Shown: positions 17,845 through 26,815, counted from the first letter of the stretch. The stretch is DNA of 64,000 bases from Natronosalvus rutilus (GCF_024204665.1 NZ_CP100355.1:3143451-3207450), one strand, 5' to 3'. Notes: generated from the letters alone by a model not told the origin. Made by a program: numbers and translations.

Positions 17845-18813
17845 TCACTCGGCCCAGTAGGCTTCGCCCGGCCGGTCCGTGAAGACCGCCCGCTCGAGCA
17901 GTTCGATGGCCTTCTCGAGGCCCTCCGTCGAACTCGTGAGCGAGTCCTCGTGCTCGATGCTCAGTACGTCGTCGTAACCGACCATTCGCAGCGTCGAGAC
18001 GATGTCCTTCCAGTGGGCCTCGCCGTGACCGTAGCCGACCGAGCGGAACAGCCACGACCGGTTGGACTCGTCGTCGTAGGCCGTCGTGTCCAGGACGCCC
18101 TTCACGCGCGACTCCTCCTCGTAGATTCGGGTGTCTTTGGCGTGGACGTGGTGGATCGCGTCGCGTTTCCCGAGATGACGGATCGCGTCCGTGATCGAGA
18201 TTCCCTGCCAATAGAGGTGCGAGGGGTCGAAGTTCGCCCCGACGCGCTCGTTGGTCGCCTCGCGTAACTCGAGCAGGCCGCTGGGTTCGTAGACCAGCAT
18301 GTTCGGGTGCATCTCGATCGCCAGGTCGACGCCGTGATCGTCCGCGTACGCGGCCAGGTCGCCCCAGTACTCGCGGGCGACCTCCCACTGGTACTCGTGG
18401 GCGTCGGCGTGTTCGCTCGGCCACGGCGCCGTGATCCAGTTGGGAACCTCGTCCTCCGGCCCGCCTGCTGGGAGGCCCGAGAAACAGGTGACGGTGCCGA
18501 CGGCGAGCTGGTCGGCCAACCCGATCGCCTCCCGGAGTTCCGTATCCGCCTCGCTCGCACGTTCCTCGTCGGGGTGGAGCGGATTGTTGTGGGTCGCGAG
18601 CGCACTGATTCGCATCTCGTGGTCCTCGAGCAGTGCGTGGAGGTCCGCCTGCGCATCCTCGTCGTCGAGGTACTCGTCTCGAGGCAGGTGGGTGTCGCCC
18701 GGGTAGCCGCCGACGCCGGGTTCGATTGCGCCGACGCCCCGCTCGGCGAGGTAGGCGACGGCGTCCTCGAGCGATTCACCGTACAGCGGTGGGGTGTGTA
18801 CGCCGATGTCCAT
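17845..18813 (-). CDS. TIM-barrel sugar isomerase/epimerase
   Basis: 322 aa. AP endonuclease 2-type barrel; metal-binding segments are seen as AIEMHPNMLVYEP near residue 170, GANFDPSHLYWQG near 198, IHHVHAKDTRIYEE near 225 and LSIEHEDSL near 290. IolE/xylose-isomerase-like proteins of this family isomerise or epimerise sugars or inositols. It is the last gene of the sugar-uptake cluster (binding protein, permeases, ATPase, small membrane protein, dehydrogenase), so a role in catabolism of the imported sugar is inferred. The ATG at 18813 is chosen over an upstream one because it starts the first strand (MDIGVHTPP). Confidence 0.85.
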   Translation of the reverse strand: MDIGVHTPPLYGESLEDAVAYLAERGVGAIEPGVGGYPGDTHLPRDEYLDDEDAQADLHALLEDHEMRISALATHNNPLHPDEERASEADTELREAIGLADQLAVGTVTCFSGLPAGGPEDEVPNWITAPWPSEHADAHEYQWEVAREYWGDLAAYADDHGVDLAIEMHPNMLVYEPSGLLELREATNERVGANFDPSHLYWQGISITDAIRHLGKRDAIHHVHAKDTRIYEEESRVKGVLDTTAYDDESNRSWLFRSVGYGHGEAHWKDIVSTLRMVGYDDVLSIEHEDSLTSSTEGLEKAIELLERAVFTDRPGEAYWAE

Positions 18814-18906
18814 ACGTCTCGACCGACGACTGCTGGCGAAATAAAAGGGCGGGTGCACGCAGTCGTCCAGTTCTCGACGTCTCGACGTCGGGACGACCAG
18901 AGGCGA

Positions 18907-20001
18907 TCAGGGGGACTCGAAGTCCATCACGCACCTGCCGATGTCGCTCGAGCGATAGATTGCATCGATCACCTGCTGCACCGCGAACGCCTGGTCGACG
19001 CTGTCCTTGAGCGACCGACCGCTGACGATGGCGTCGAAAAACGCGCGTTGTTCGTCGGCGTGGGTGTCGTTGTGAGCCGTCTCCACGGACGTATCCTCGA
19101 GGTGATGTGGCCCGGCTGCACTCGCGGAGTAAAACGAGAGGTCCCCCTCGAGGAAGTCGAACCGCGCGGCCGCCTCGGTTCCGCGGACGAAGAACTCGTG
19201 GGTCGGCGGGCGGTTCGTCGCCCAGGCGACCTCGAGCGAGATGGTCCGGTTGTCCGCACAGCGAATAAACGCGCTGGCGGAGTCGTCCACGTCGAACTCG
19301 TCCGGCCCGGCGTCGTCGCCCCACATGTCGAGGTAGGCGTACTCCTCCTGGGTACCGAACGCGGTTCGCGTCACGCCGTTTACCTCGACGACCTCGGGGT
19401 ACTCGTGCAGGTAGAGCGCGAGGTCGATGGCGTGGACGCCGAGGTCGATCAACGCGCCGCCGCCCGCGACCGCCCGACGGGTGAACCAGGAGCCACGGCC
19501 TGGAACTCCTCGCCGCCGGACGTAGTTCGCCTCGATGTGGTTCACTCGCCCAAGGTCGCCGCGTTCGATCCGGTCGCGGACGATTCGAACGGTGTTCAGG
19601 AAGCGGTTGTTGAACCCGACCATGCAGACGGCATCGCTTGCCTTCGCGGCGTCGACGATTCGCCTGGCGCTCTCGAGGGAGTGGGCGAGCGGTTTCTCGA
19701 CCAGCACGTGCACGTCCCGCTCGAGTGCGGCGACGGTGTACTCCTCGTGGAACTTGTTCGGCGTGGTGACAATCACGGCGTCGACCTCGTCGTAGAGGTC
19801 GGTGTGGTCGTCGTACGCGTCGACATCGTAGCGGCGCGCGAAGCTCTCTCGAGCCTCCGCGGAGATGTCCATGCCGCCGACGAGGGGGACGCCGAGGTCG
19901 AGCAGGCGCTCGGCATGGTACTGCCCGATGTTACCGAGGCCGACGAGGCCGGTTCGAAGCGTCGTTCGGTCGTGTTGTGGCGTCATGTGCGCTGAGTGCA
20001 T
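18907..20001 (-). CDS. Gfo/Idh/MocA-family sugar dehydrogenase
   Basis: 364 aa (ATG at 20001; ATG at 19986 also possible). The Rossmann motif GLVGLGNIGQYHAE is at residue 18, the EKP motif (VLVEKPLAHSLE) near 103, and the His-containing catalytic helix as GGGALIDLGVHAIDLALYL near 180. The family uses NAD(P) to oxidise sugars, inositols or amino sugars. Immediate neighbours are the sugar ABC transporter and a TIM-barrel isomerase, a pairing typical of inositol or rare-sugar breakdown. Confidence 0.88.
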   Translation of the reverse strand: MHSAHMTPQHDRTTLRTGLVGLGNIGQYHAERLLDLGVPLVGGMDISAEARESFARRYDVDAYDDHTDLYDEVDAVIVTTPNKFHEEYTVAALERDVHVLVEKPLAHSLESARRIVDAAKASDAVCMVGFNNRFLNTVRIVRDRIERGDLGRVNHIEANYVRRRGVPGRGSWFTRRAVAGGGALIDLGVHAIDLALYLHEYPEVVEVNGVTRTAFGTQEEYAYLDMWGDDAGPDEFDVDDSASAFIRCADNRTISLEVAWATNRPPTHEFFVRGTEAAARFDFLEGDLSFYSASAAGPHHLEDTSVETAHNDTHADEQRAFFDAIVSGRSLKDSVDQAFAVQQVIDAIYRSSDIGRCVMDFESP

Positions 20002-20025
20002 CTCCCGGTCGAGTCCAGACTCGAC

Positions 20026-20229
20026 TCAGTACAGCTGTCGTTCCCGTTCGTCCCGCTCGTCTCGTTCCGTCGCGTCGTCTTCGAGACGCCGTCGTCCTCG
20101 GAGGTATCGCCGGATTCCAGGGGCGATCTTGTATCGCACGTCGAGGCCGAACGAGACGATTCCGTAGATCCAGAAGAAAAACAGGACGAGCAGGCCGCCG
20201 TAGTAGATCGCGATGACGAGGTTGCTCAT
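20026..20229 (-). CDS. 67-aa single-pass membrane protein in the sugar operon
   Basis: The frame starts MSNLVIAIYYGGLLVLFFFW and ends in an Arg/Asp/Glu-rich tail. One helix (residues 4-24) is followed by a charged cytoplasmic tail (RGRRRLEDDATERDERDER). Its ATG overlaps the stop of the ATPase gene by 4 nt (ATGA), so it is translated with the transporter. No homologous function is known to me. It may assemble or regulate the ABC complex, which is inference. It lies between the ATPase and dehydrogenase genes. Confidence 0.72.
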   Translation of the reverse strand: MSNLVIAIYYGGLLVLFFFWIYGIVSFGLDVRYKIAPGIRRYLRGRRRLEDDATERDERDERERQLY

Positions 20230-21434
20230 GAGTAGCTGTCGGATTCCGCTTCGGTCGGCGTCGTGTCGTCGCCTCGGGGCTGTTCGGCGAGCGTCTCGAT
20301 GCCGTGGGCGAGCGCCTCGCCCGACCTGGTGTCGAAGAGGTGGATGCTCGAGCGATCCAGGACGACACTGGTCTCCTGGTCTTCCTCGATCGGCGTGTCG
20401 GGGTCGAGGCTCATGAGCAACTCGCCCATCGATGCCCCGGCGACGTCCTGGTCCATCGTTCGACTCGGACCGTCCGCGAGGCGCAGGTAGACGAACACCT
20501 CGTTGCCCATCGGCTCCAGGACGTCCGTGGTGACGGGGATCTCCCGTGTGGCGGTCGAGAGCGACTCGGTTCGATCGGCCAGGTGGACGTCCTCCGGCCT
20601 GACGCCGAGCGTCACGGGGTCGCCCACCGTGACGCCCTCGACCGCGGACGGGTCGAACGAGACGTCGAACCACTCGCTTCGGAATCCGTCCTCGGCGAGT
20701 TCGCCCTCGACGAAGTTCATCGACGGCGAGCCGATGAAGCCGGCGACGAACAGATTGGCAGGTTCGTTGTAACAGATCAGCGGCGGATCGATCTGCTGGA
20801 GTTCGCCCGCGTTGATGACGGCGATGCGATCGGACATCGTCATCGCCTCGGCCTGGTCGTGGGTGACGTAGATGATCGTCGTCTCGAGCTGTTTGTGCAG
20901 GCGCTGGAGTTCGGTCCGCATGTGTACCCTGAGCTTGGCGTCGAGGTTCGCCAGCGGCTCGTCCATCAGGAAGACGTCCGGTTCGCGGACGATTGCCCGC
21001 GCAATTGCCACACGCTGGCGTTGTCCGCCGGACATCTCGTCGGGCATCCGATCGAGCATGCCCTCGAGCTGGACGATGTCGGCGGCCTGGTCGACCCGGC
21101 GGTCGATCTCGTCCTTGTCGTACTTCCGGAGCCGGAGGCCGAACGAGATGTTCTCGTAGACGTCCATGTGCGGGAACAGCGCGATGTTCTGGAAGACCAT
21201 CGACACCCCGCGATCCTTCGGCGGCAAGTTCGTGACGTCGACGTCGCCGATGTGAATCGTCCCTTCCGTGGGCTTCGTGAGGCCAGCGATGGTCTCCATC
21301 GTCGTCGACTTCCCACAGCCCGAGGGACCGACGAGGCAGACGAACTCCCCATCTTCGATCTCGAGGTTCATGTCGTCGACTGCGGTGACGTCTTCGTAGC
21401 GTTTCGTGACGTGTTCGAGTGTTACGCGTGCCAT
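20226..21434 (-). CDS. Sugar ABC transporter ATPase, UgpC/MalK type
   Basis: 402 aa. Walker A GPSGCGKSTTM near residue 37, Q-loop VFQNIALFPHM near 80, signature MSGGQRQRVAIARA near 133, Walker B VFLMDEPLANLDAKLR near 154, and His in YVTHDQAEAM near 190. The C-terminal half carries the TOBE/OB regulatory domain seen in carbohydrate importers of the CUT1 class (GFIGSPSMNFVEGEL near 250; LGVRPEDVHL near 291). It drives the two permeases encoded upstream. It overlaps the 67-aa gene and follows the permease by 3 nt. Confidence 0.9.
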   Translation of the reverse strand: MARVTLEHVTKRYEDVTAVDDMNLEIEDGEFVCLVGPSGCGKSTTMETIAGLTKPTEGTIHIGDVDVTNLPPKDRGVSMVFQNIALFPHMDVYENISFGLRLRKYDKDEIDRRVDQAADIVQLEGMLDRMPDEMSGGQRQRVAIARAIVREPDVFLMDEPLANLDAKLRVHMRTELQRLHKQLETTIIYVTHDQAEAMTMSDRIAVINAGELQQIDPPLICYNEPANLFVAGFIGSPSMNFVEGELAEDGFRSEWFDVSFDPSAVEGVTVGDPVTLGVRPEDVHLADRTESLSTATREIPVTTDVLEPMGNEVFVYLRLADGPSRTMDQDVAGASMGELLMSLDPDTPIEEDQETSVVLDRSSIHLFDTRSGEALAHGIETLAEQPRGDDTTPTEAESDSYS

Positions 21435-21437
21435 GAT

Positions 21438-22496
21438 TTACTCCTTGAGTGCGCCGGCGGTCAGTCCGCTGACGATGCGTTCCTGGGCGACGACGACGAG
21501 GATCACGACGGGCAGGACCCCGATGATGCTCGCGGCCGCCATCAGGTTGAACTCCGTCGAGTACTGGGTCTGGTAGCTCAGGATGCCCCCGACCAGCGGC
21601 GACCAGTTCTGGGGCTCGTTCCCGATGGCCATGATCGAACTGAAGAAGTACTCGTTGTAGACGGCGATAAAGGTGAGCACGGCCGCCGTCGCCACGCCGG
21701 GCGCCGACAGCGGCATGATCACCCGGAACAGCGCTCCCAGCCGCGTCGTCCCCTCGACGCGCGCCGCATCCTCGAGGCCGTCGGGAATCTGGGCGTAGAA
21801 CGTCGTCAGGATGAAGATCGCCAGCGGCAAGAACAGCGCGCTGAACGGCAGGACCATCGACGGCGGGCTGTTGACCAGCCGCGGCGACTGGAACAGTTCG
21901 ACGCCAAGGAACGGAATCACGACGGCGTTGCCGGTGAACGCCTCGAACAGCGGCACCAGAAATGCCGCCGGCGGGAAGTACGAAATCGCCAGGATCCCGA
22001 GCATCAGCGCCCCCCGACCGGGGAACTCGAGGCGCCCGAAGACGTAGCCGGCGAGGCTCGCGATCATGATGACGATGACGGTCGTGATCAATGCCAGCAC
22101 GAAGCTGTTGAAGACGTAGAGGTGGAACGGGATCACCTCGAAGACCTGGACGAACGACTCGACGCGGAACGCCTGCGGCGTCGGGAACGGGATCTCGAGG
22201 CCCAGGAACGAGAGCGTCCAGTCGCCTGCGATGATCTCCGTGTTGGGCGTCAGCGCGAGTACGAGCAGCCAGTAGAACGGGAACAGCGTCGTCGCCAGGA
22301 AGAAGATCGCGACGACGTAAAACAGCGCCCGGTAGAGGCGGTCCCGACTCCCCGAGTCGGTGAGCACCGACTGCGTCCAGCGCTCGAGCGGCCCCCCTCC
22401 GCCATCTTCGTCCTGTCTGCGCCGGGTTTCCGACACGGCGTCGGGGGTTCCGGACTCGGCTCGAGGCGGCGTTCCAGTTCCTGATTCGGACCCCAT
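21438..22496 (-). CDS. Sugar ABC transporter permease (UgpE/MalG type)
   Basis: 352 aa; an N-terminal disordered stretch of ~50 residues precedes six helices. The EAA loop is seen as EDAARVEGTTRLGALFRVIM near residue 265, followed by PLSAPGVATAAVLTFIAVYN. Such CUT1 permeases pair with a second permease (encoded directly upstream, stop and start adjacent) to form the channel. The binding-protein gene is the first of the operon, so gene order is receptor, permease, permease, ATPase. Confidence 0.88.
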   Translation of the reverse strand: MGSESGTGTPPRAESGTPDAVSETRRRQDEDGGGGPLERWTQSVLTDSGSRDRLYRALFYVVAIFFLATTLFPFYWLLVLALTPNTEIIAGDWTLSFLGLEIPFPTPQAFRVESFVQVFEVIPFHLYVFNSFVLALITTVIVIMIASLAGYVFGRLEFPGRGALMLGILAISYFPPAAFLVPLFEAFTGNAVVIPFLGVELFQSPRLVNSPPSMVLPFSALFLPLAIFILTTFYAQIPDGLEDAARVEGTTRLGALFRVIMPLSAPGVATAAVLTFIAVYNEYFFSSIMAIGNEPQNWSPLVGGILSYQTQYSTEFNLMAAASIIGVLPVVILVVVAQERIVSGLTAGALKE

Positions 22497-23492
22497 CTAC
22501 AATCCCTCCTTGTACTGCTGGTAGACGACGATCAACACGACCGCGCCGATGATGCCCGCCGTGACGAACGCGATCGCCGAGGCGAGTCCGCGCTGGTTCG
22601 TGAACGTCGCGACGACCATGCACGTCAGCGAGGGCACGGCCGTACAGCCGGCAGTCGAGTCGATCAGCCCGTAGACGCGCATGGCGTCGATCGTTCGAAA
22701 GAGGATGGCGATTCCCAGCGTCGGCACGATGAGCGGGAACGTGATGAGCTTGAACTGCTGCCACCGCGTGGCGCCCGCCACCTTCGCGACGTCGTAAAGG
22801 CTCCGATCGATGCTTTGGAGCCCCGCGAGAATCAACAGTGCCATGAACGCCGACGTCTTCCAGATGTCCGCGACGGTGACGATGATCAGCCCACTCGAGG
22901 GATCGTTCAGCGTGTTCTCCTGGGCGACGATGCCGAGCGCGGCGACCAGGTCGGCGGCGAAGCCGGTGCTCGGGTGGAACATGAGGTAGAAGATCATCCC
23001 CTGGATGACGATGGGGATCGCCCACGGGATGATGATCGCCACGCGAACCCAGCTCCGGCCCCGGAAGTCCTGGTCCAGAACGAGCGCCTGGCCGAACCCG
23101 ATGATCGTCTCGAAGAAGACGCTCACGAACGTGAAGATGAGCGTCACCATCAGGGCGCTCCGGAAAATCGCACTGCCGGTGAGAGCGGTCGGCAGGAACG
23201 TCGACGACCCAGGGAGCCACCGGTCCGCATCGCCGGTGAACAGACTCACGTAGTGATCGAGGCCGACGAACTCTCCCGATCCCGCGCCGATGAGGTCCGT
23301 GAACAGCGACATCTCGAAGGTTCGCAAGAGTGGGTACAGCGCGATGGCCCCCAGAAGGACGAAGACGGGCGTCAACAGGAGGTAGGCGAACCCGGTCTCG
23401 CCGAGGTTCTCCATCCACCTGGTGAGTGCGACGAGCGGCCCCGATCGTTTCGATTCGCGAGTCGGGCCGCTCGATCCTTGTTCGGTGCTCAT
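22497..23492 (-). CDS. Sugar ABC transporter permease (UgpA/MalF type)
   Basis: 331 aa, six or more helices (for example FAYLLLTPVFVLLGAIALYP near residue 35). The EAA loop appears as LYDVAKVAGATRWQQFKLIT near 239. An ~80-residue external loop follows the first helix (TDLIGAGSGEFVGLDHYVSL), as in MalF/UgpA. It forms a heterodimer with the next-encoded permease. It starts 8 nt after the binding-protein stop. Confidence 0.88.
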   Translation of the reverse strand: MSTEQGSSGPTRESKRSGPLVALTRWMENLGETGFAYLLLTPVFVLLGAIALYPLLRTFEMSLFTDLIGAGSGEFVGLDHYVSLFTGDADRWLPGSSTFLPTALTGSAIFRSALMVTLIFTFVSVFFETIIGFGQALVLDQDFRGRSWVRVAIIIPWAIPIVIQGMIFYLMFHPSTGFAADLVAALGIVAQENTLNDPSSGLIIVTVADIWKTSAFMALLILAGLQSIDRSLYDVAKVAGATRWQQFKLITFPLIVPTLGIAILFRTIDAMRVYGLIDSTAGCTAVPSLTCMVVATFTNQRGLASAIAFVTAGIIGAVVLIVVYQQYKEGL

Positions 23493-23500
23493 AGGTTACG

Positions 23501-24952
23501 TCACCCCGACTCGATGTCCTCGAGCGCGGACTGGAGGTCAGCGGCGGCGGCCTCTGGATCCTTCGAGCCGGAGACCGCACTGTTGGCCTCCTCGGCGATC
23601 CGCGTCGACTCGGTACCCCAGACCTCCGTGACGGGGCGGGGCATCGTGTTCTCGCCGGCGAGGCGAAGCGTGTTCATGTACGCGCCCATCGGCTCGGCGC
23701 TCTCGGCCTCCTCGGACTCGAAGAGTTCGGGTTTGGGCGGGAGCCAGCCCCAGATGTCGAGGATGCCGAGGAGTAAGCCGTCCTCCATCGACACCCGCAA
23801 TACCTCGCGGGCCTGCTCGAGGCGGTTCGAGTTCGGGTTGAGCACGATGTGCCAGCCCCCGAGGGCGGAGGTTGTGCCGCCGGTACCGGGCTGGTTCGCC
23901 TCGTCCTCGGTGACGGCGTAGGGAATCGGCATCGTGCCGACGTTGTCGACCCCGTGTTCCTCGGCGGCGGCGCGGATCGCGTACGGCCAGTTGCGGTGAA
24001 ACGCCGCGTTGCCGTTCTCGAACTCGGGGAGGGACTCGTCCTCGGTCCAGGAGGTGATGTCGGAGGGGGCCACGCCGGATGCGTAGCCCTCGAGCGCGTC
24101 GCCGTACTCGGGATCGACGAAGGTCCGCATCATCCGGAGCGAGTCCACGAATTCCGGTTCGTCGACGGTGACCGGCCGTTCGCCGACCGGGCCGAACAGG
24201 TTTTCTCGGCCGCCGAAGTAGGCGCCGCCCCACGAACTCAACACCTCGTTGAACGTACAGCACGAGGTCCCCTCGTAGACGTCCCACTGCGTCGAGAGGC
24301 CGAACTCGGCGTCGGAGGCGCCGACGACTTCCTCCACGAGGTTCGACCACTCCTCCCAGGTTATCGGTTCAGTGGCCCAGGACTCGAAGTCGCCGTCCTC
24401 GTAGCCGGCCTCGCGGGCGTAGTCTTTCCGGTAGATCATCACGGGAAAGTCCGGAAAGAGCGGTACGCCGTAGAGGTCTCCGGATTCGGGATCGCGAGCC
24501 GTCGCGGTGAACCCCTCGAAGTACTCGTCGCTGACGCGCTGGACGTCCTCCTCCTCGAGTTCCTCGGTCAGGTTCGCGATGAGTCCCTGCTGGATGAAGA
24601 CGTTGACCCAGCCGTTGTCCATCAGCATCAGGTCGGGTTCGGCCTCGCCGGTGTCGAGGGCCGTCTGGTAGTTGTCCCGGCGTTCGTCGCTGTTATCCGC
24701 CCCGGGGCGGAACTCGATCTCGATGTCCTCGCTCAGCCCGTTCTCGTGGTACAGGTTCTCAATCTCGTCACCCACTTCGTTCGCCGCGCTCGGGTCGAAG
24801 CCGAACGAGATGGCTCCCTCGGAGCCGTCGCCACCGCCGTTGCCGTAGATGCACCCGGCGAGTCCTACCGCACCGGAGGCACCCGCTGCGGCGACGAACG
24901 TCCGACGGGAGACCCGCGAGCGTGGCGCGTTTCGGGGCCGATTTCCAGACAT
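23501..24952 (-). CDS. Sugar ABC transporter substrate-binding lipoprotein (family 1)
   Basis: 483 aa. The Tat lipoprotein signal reads RVSRRTFVAAAGASGAVGLA, then the anchoring Cys (residue ~34), then a Gly-rich linker. Family 1 solute-binding features include the linker/lobe segments DPESGDLYGVPLFPDFPVMI near 155 and ENGNAAFHRNWPYAIRAAAE near 312. This is the receptor of the CUT1 sugar transporter. The ATG at 24952 is preferred; an in-frame extension of 76 residues upstream lacks any signal. A TATA-like TATTAC lies ~35 nt upstream on the minus strand. Confidence 0.9.
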   Translation of the reverse strand: MSGNRPRNAPRSRVSRRTFVAAAGASGAVGLAGCIYGNGGGDGSEGAISFGFDPSAANEVGDEIENLYHENGLSEDIEIEFRPGADNSDERRDNYQTALDTGEAEPDLMLMDNGWVNVFIQQGLIANLTEELEEEDVQRVSDEYFEGFTATARDPESGDLYGVPLFPDFPVMIYRKDYAREAGYEDGDFESWATEPITWEEWSNLVEEVVGASDAEFGLSTQWDVYEGTSCCTFNEVLSSWGGAYFGGRENLFGPVGERPVTVDEPEFVDSLRMMRTFVDPEYGDALEGYASGVAPSDITSWTEDESLPEFENGNAAFHRNWPYAIRAAAEEHGVDNVGTMPIPYAVTEDEANQPGTGGTTSALGGWHIVLNPNSNRLEQAREVLRVSMEDGLLLGILDIWGWLPPKPELFESEEAESAEPMGAYMNTLRLAGENTMPRPVTEVWGTESTRIAEEANSAVSGSKDPEAAAADLQSALEDIESG

Positions 24953-25434
24953 AACGTGCACTCGTGTGCGGGGACCGGCCATTGTAATAGAGAGAATACA
25001 CGTCCCAGCCCCGTCGCTTCCGGCGTGTAATCTCGAGTTACTCGTCGAGAAATCCAGACGCCGACTCGAGGACGGAATGGAACGGTTCCGACCCCGCGTT
25101 TCGCCAGGAGTGTTCGGCTCACGTCGTTCGTCGACGCCCGTCGCTGTCGACAGATTTCCGGACAAGATACCGTTGGACATCAGCGAGGAAGTGTAACGAG
25201 AGGTTCTCTGGGACTACGGAACCGTCGGTCGTCGATTGCTAGTTTTCGGTCGTCGGTTGCCAATTATCGGTCTCGATTATCGTTCATCGTTCGTCGACCC
25301 GTCGACTCGAGCGGTAATGCCGACTACCCAATCCAAATCCGGTTTCAAATCTCAATCCGGACCTGTCTCTGACGCTGAACACGAATTACGCCGGAATAAT
25401 AAGGCTTAACAATTCCATGGTGCCGAATTATTAC
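24953..25434. other. 482-bp divergent intergenic region
   Basis: Separates the sugar operon from the NikR-like gene. It holds both promoters. At 25226-25267 two imperfect 21-nt tandem copies (CGGTCGTCGRTTGCY-type) occur, followed by a more degenerate third. The start of the sugar operon has a GTGCAC-containing palindromic stretch at ~24957. I see no gene here. Confidence 0.5.
25226..25267. repeat. Two 21-nt imperfect tandem repeats
   Basis: Both copies begin CGGTCGTCG and agree at about 17 of 21 positions (25226-25246 and 25247-25267). A weaker third copy follows from 25268. They lie midway between divergent promoters and could be slippage products or regulator sites. Confidence 0.4.
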
Positions 25435-25857
25435 ATGGCCGTCGTAAGCGTCTCGATGCCGGATGCGTTGCTCGAGCGAATCGATCAGTTCGCCGACGAT
25501 CACGGGTACACGGGTCGGAGCGAAGTCGTCAGGGAAGCCTCCCGAAACCTCCTCGGCGAGTTCGAGGACACTCGACTCGAGGGTCGCGAACTCATGGGCA
25601 TCGTCACCGTCATGTTCGACTACGAGACGACCAGCGTCGAGGAGCGGATGATGCGCCTTCGCCACGAACACGAGTCGCTCGTCGCCTCGAACTTCCACAG
25701 CCACGTCGGCGATCACTTCTGCATGGAACTGTTCGTCCTGGAGGGCTCGCTCGAGGACATCTCGACGTTCGTCGGCAAAATCCGGGCGACCAAGGACGTG
25801 CTCTCGGTCGATTACTCGGTCAATCCGGTCGACGGACTCGAGACGATCAGCGAGTGA
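25435..25857 (+). CDS. nikR: NikR-like nickel-responsive ribbon-helix-helix regulator
   Basis: 140 aa. N-terminal ribbon-helix-helix ([20 protein letters not shown] then [17 protein letters not shown]) followed by the ACT-like metal domain. The nickel site pattern is complete: His in RHEHE (~71) plus HSHVGDHFC (H-x-H-x5-C, ~86-94), matching the His/His/His/Cys set of NikR. NikR represses nickel uptake genes when nickel is bound. No nickel transporter, urease or hydrogenase gene lies in the window, so its target is unknown. The ATG at 25435 starts the beta strand and has a CTTAAC box ~27 nt upstream. Confidence 0.8.
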   Translation: MAVVSVSMPDALLERIDQFADDHGYTGRSEVVREASRNLLGEFEDTRLEGRELMGIVTVMFDYETTSVEERMMRLRHEHESLVASNFHSHVGDHFCMELFVLEGSLEDISTFVGKIRATKDVLSVDYSVNPVDGLETISE

Positions 25858-25994
25858 CCGTTCGTCGCTCGTAGCGCGACCTTCGATAGATTTTGGGCTC
25901 CGTCGAAACTCTCCTCGGTAGATGCTTCACGGGGTGGATTTCCGGTCACTGCGGATGTGAGCTGTGCATACCCGATACTGCCTTTCGCCTGAAA

Positions 25995-26318
25995 TCAGTC
26001 ATCTGAGTCGGGTGCTGACCGCTGGTCGTCCGTCGGCTCTGGCTGTAACTGGCGGACGAGATTCAAATGCATCAAGTGAAGGTGCATTCCAATGCCGTAC
26101 AGGATGGTCCCCAGTCCAACGAACGTAAGCGGCATCAGTATCGACTCGATTGCCTGTGATGGACTGTCAAGATTTGCAGGAAGGACGACACCAACGGCCA
26201 ACAGAAACGCAGTGAGGATGATTATCAATCCTATACGGACCGCGCGGGAGTATTTCCCAATCTGTTGAATGCGACTTTCAATCTCCTCTCGGGTGGGTGG
26301 TGCTGTCTCACGAGCCAT
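25995..26318 (-). CDS. Two-helix membrane protein, unknown
   Basis: 107 aa. A charged N-terminus (residues 1-27) is followed by two hydrophobic helices (about 28-48 and 61-82) and a polar tail rich in Gln, Asp and Pro. No motif suggests a function. The base composition is slightly less GC-rich than in neighbouring genes. It sits between nikR and the copper-storage gene. Confidence 0.6.
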   Translation of the reverse strand: MARETAPPTREEIESRIQQIGKYSRAVRIGLIIILTAFLLAVGVVLPANLDSPSQAIESILMPLTFVGLGTILYGIGMHLHLMHLNLVRQLQPEPTDDQRSAPDSDD

Positions 26319-26417
26319 AGCGTATGATTTCTAGCATCGTACAGGGTTATTCAGGCCGACAATGCGCTGGTGACGAAAACAAAGGGGTTTGTGGACGGGC
26401 AGGAATGGTTGCGAGTT

Positions 26418-26771
26418 CTACGTCGACATCATCTCCCGGCAGGATTCGGCACACTCGCGAAGCACGTCAGCACAGACCTGACAGTGTTCTTCATCGTGTT
26501 GTTCGCACTCCTCGGCACACTCTTCGCATGCACCAGCACAGGCCTCTGCGAGTTGCGTGCTGTAGTTCGAGTTCCGTGCCATGAAGCGTGCGTGCAGCGT
26601 CGTGAGATCGGCGACATCCCGGCAGAGACGGAGGCACTCGGCCATCCCTTCGCCTTCACCAGCACATTCATCAGCGCACCATTCACACGCTTGCGCGGCT
26701 TCGAGACAGGTATCGATGCACTCGCCCATCTGGTCGTTCTCACCTACGTGGTCGATTTGAGTTAACACCAT
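26418..26771 (-). CDS. csp: Four-helix Cys-rich copper-storage protein (Csp family)
   Basis: 117 aa. Cysteines recur in helical spacing, as in CIDTCLEAAQACEWCADECA, CLRLC, ACAGACEECAEECE and CQVCADVLRECAESC; about 15 Cys plus His residues. This is the four-helix bundle (DUF326) of cytosolic copper-storage proteins, which bind many Cu(I) inside the bundle. No signal peptide is visible, so it is cytosolic. The ATG at 26771 is used; the codon before it is a GTG. An inverted repeat (TTCCAGC/GCTGGAA) lies just upstream. Confidence 0.85.
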   Translation of the reverse strand: MVLTQIDHVGENDQMGECIDTCLEAAQACEWCADECAGEGEGMAECLRLCRDVADLTTLHARFMARNSNYSTQLAEACAGACEECAEECEQHDEEHCQVCADVLRECAESCREMMST

Positions 26772-26780
26772 CACTCACTG

Positions 26781-26815
26781 TTCCAGCATCTTACGGCCTA
26801 AAAGCGGGGCTGGAA
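26781..26815 (-). promoter_or_regulatory. Inverted repeat before the copper-storage gene
   Basis: TTCCAGC (26781-26787) and GCTGGAA (26809-26815) are exact 7-bp inverted arms with a 21-nt spacer, ending 9 nt before the csp ATG. The spacer contains TTTTAGG on the minus strand, a TATA-like box. The arrangement fits an operator around the promoter, perhaps of a copper-sensing regulator, which is inference. Confidence 0.4.

Noticed and set aside
20026-23580. A 1184-residue frame on the minus strand
   Set aside because: It runs antisense-phase through permease and ATPase genes and is Arg/Pro-rich, typical of an out-of-frame translation; only its last 67 residues (20026-20229) look like a real protein.
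25395-25432. AATAAT/ATTATT pair as a NikR operator
   Set aside because: Arms are only 6 bp with a 26-nt spacer and overlap the expected TATA region; too weak to list.
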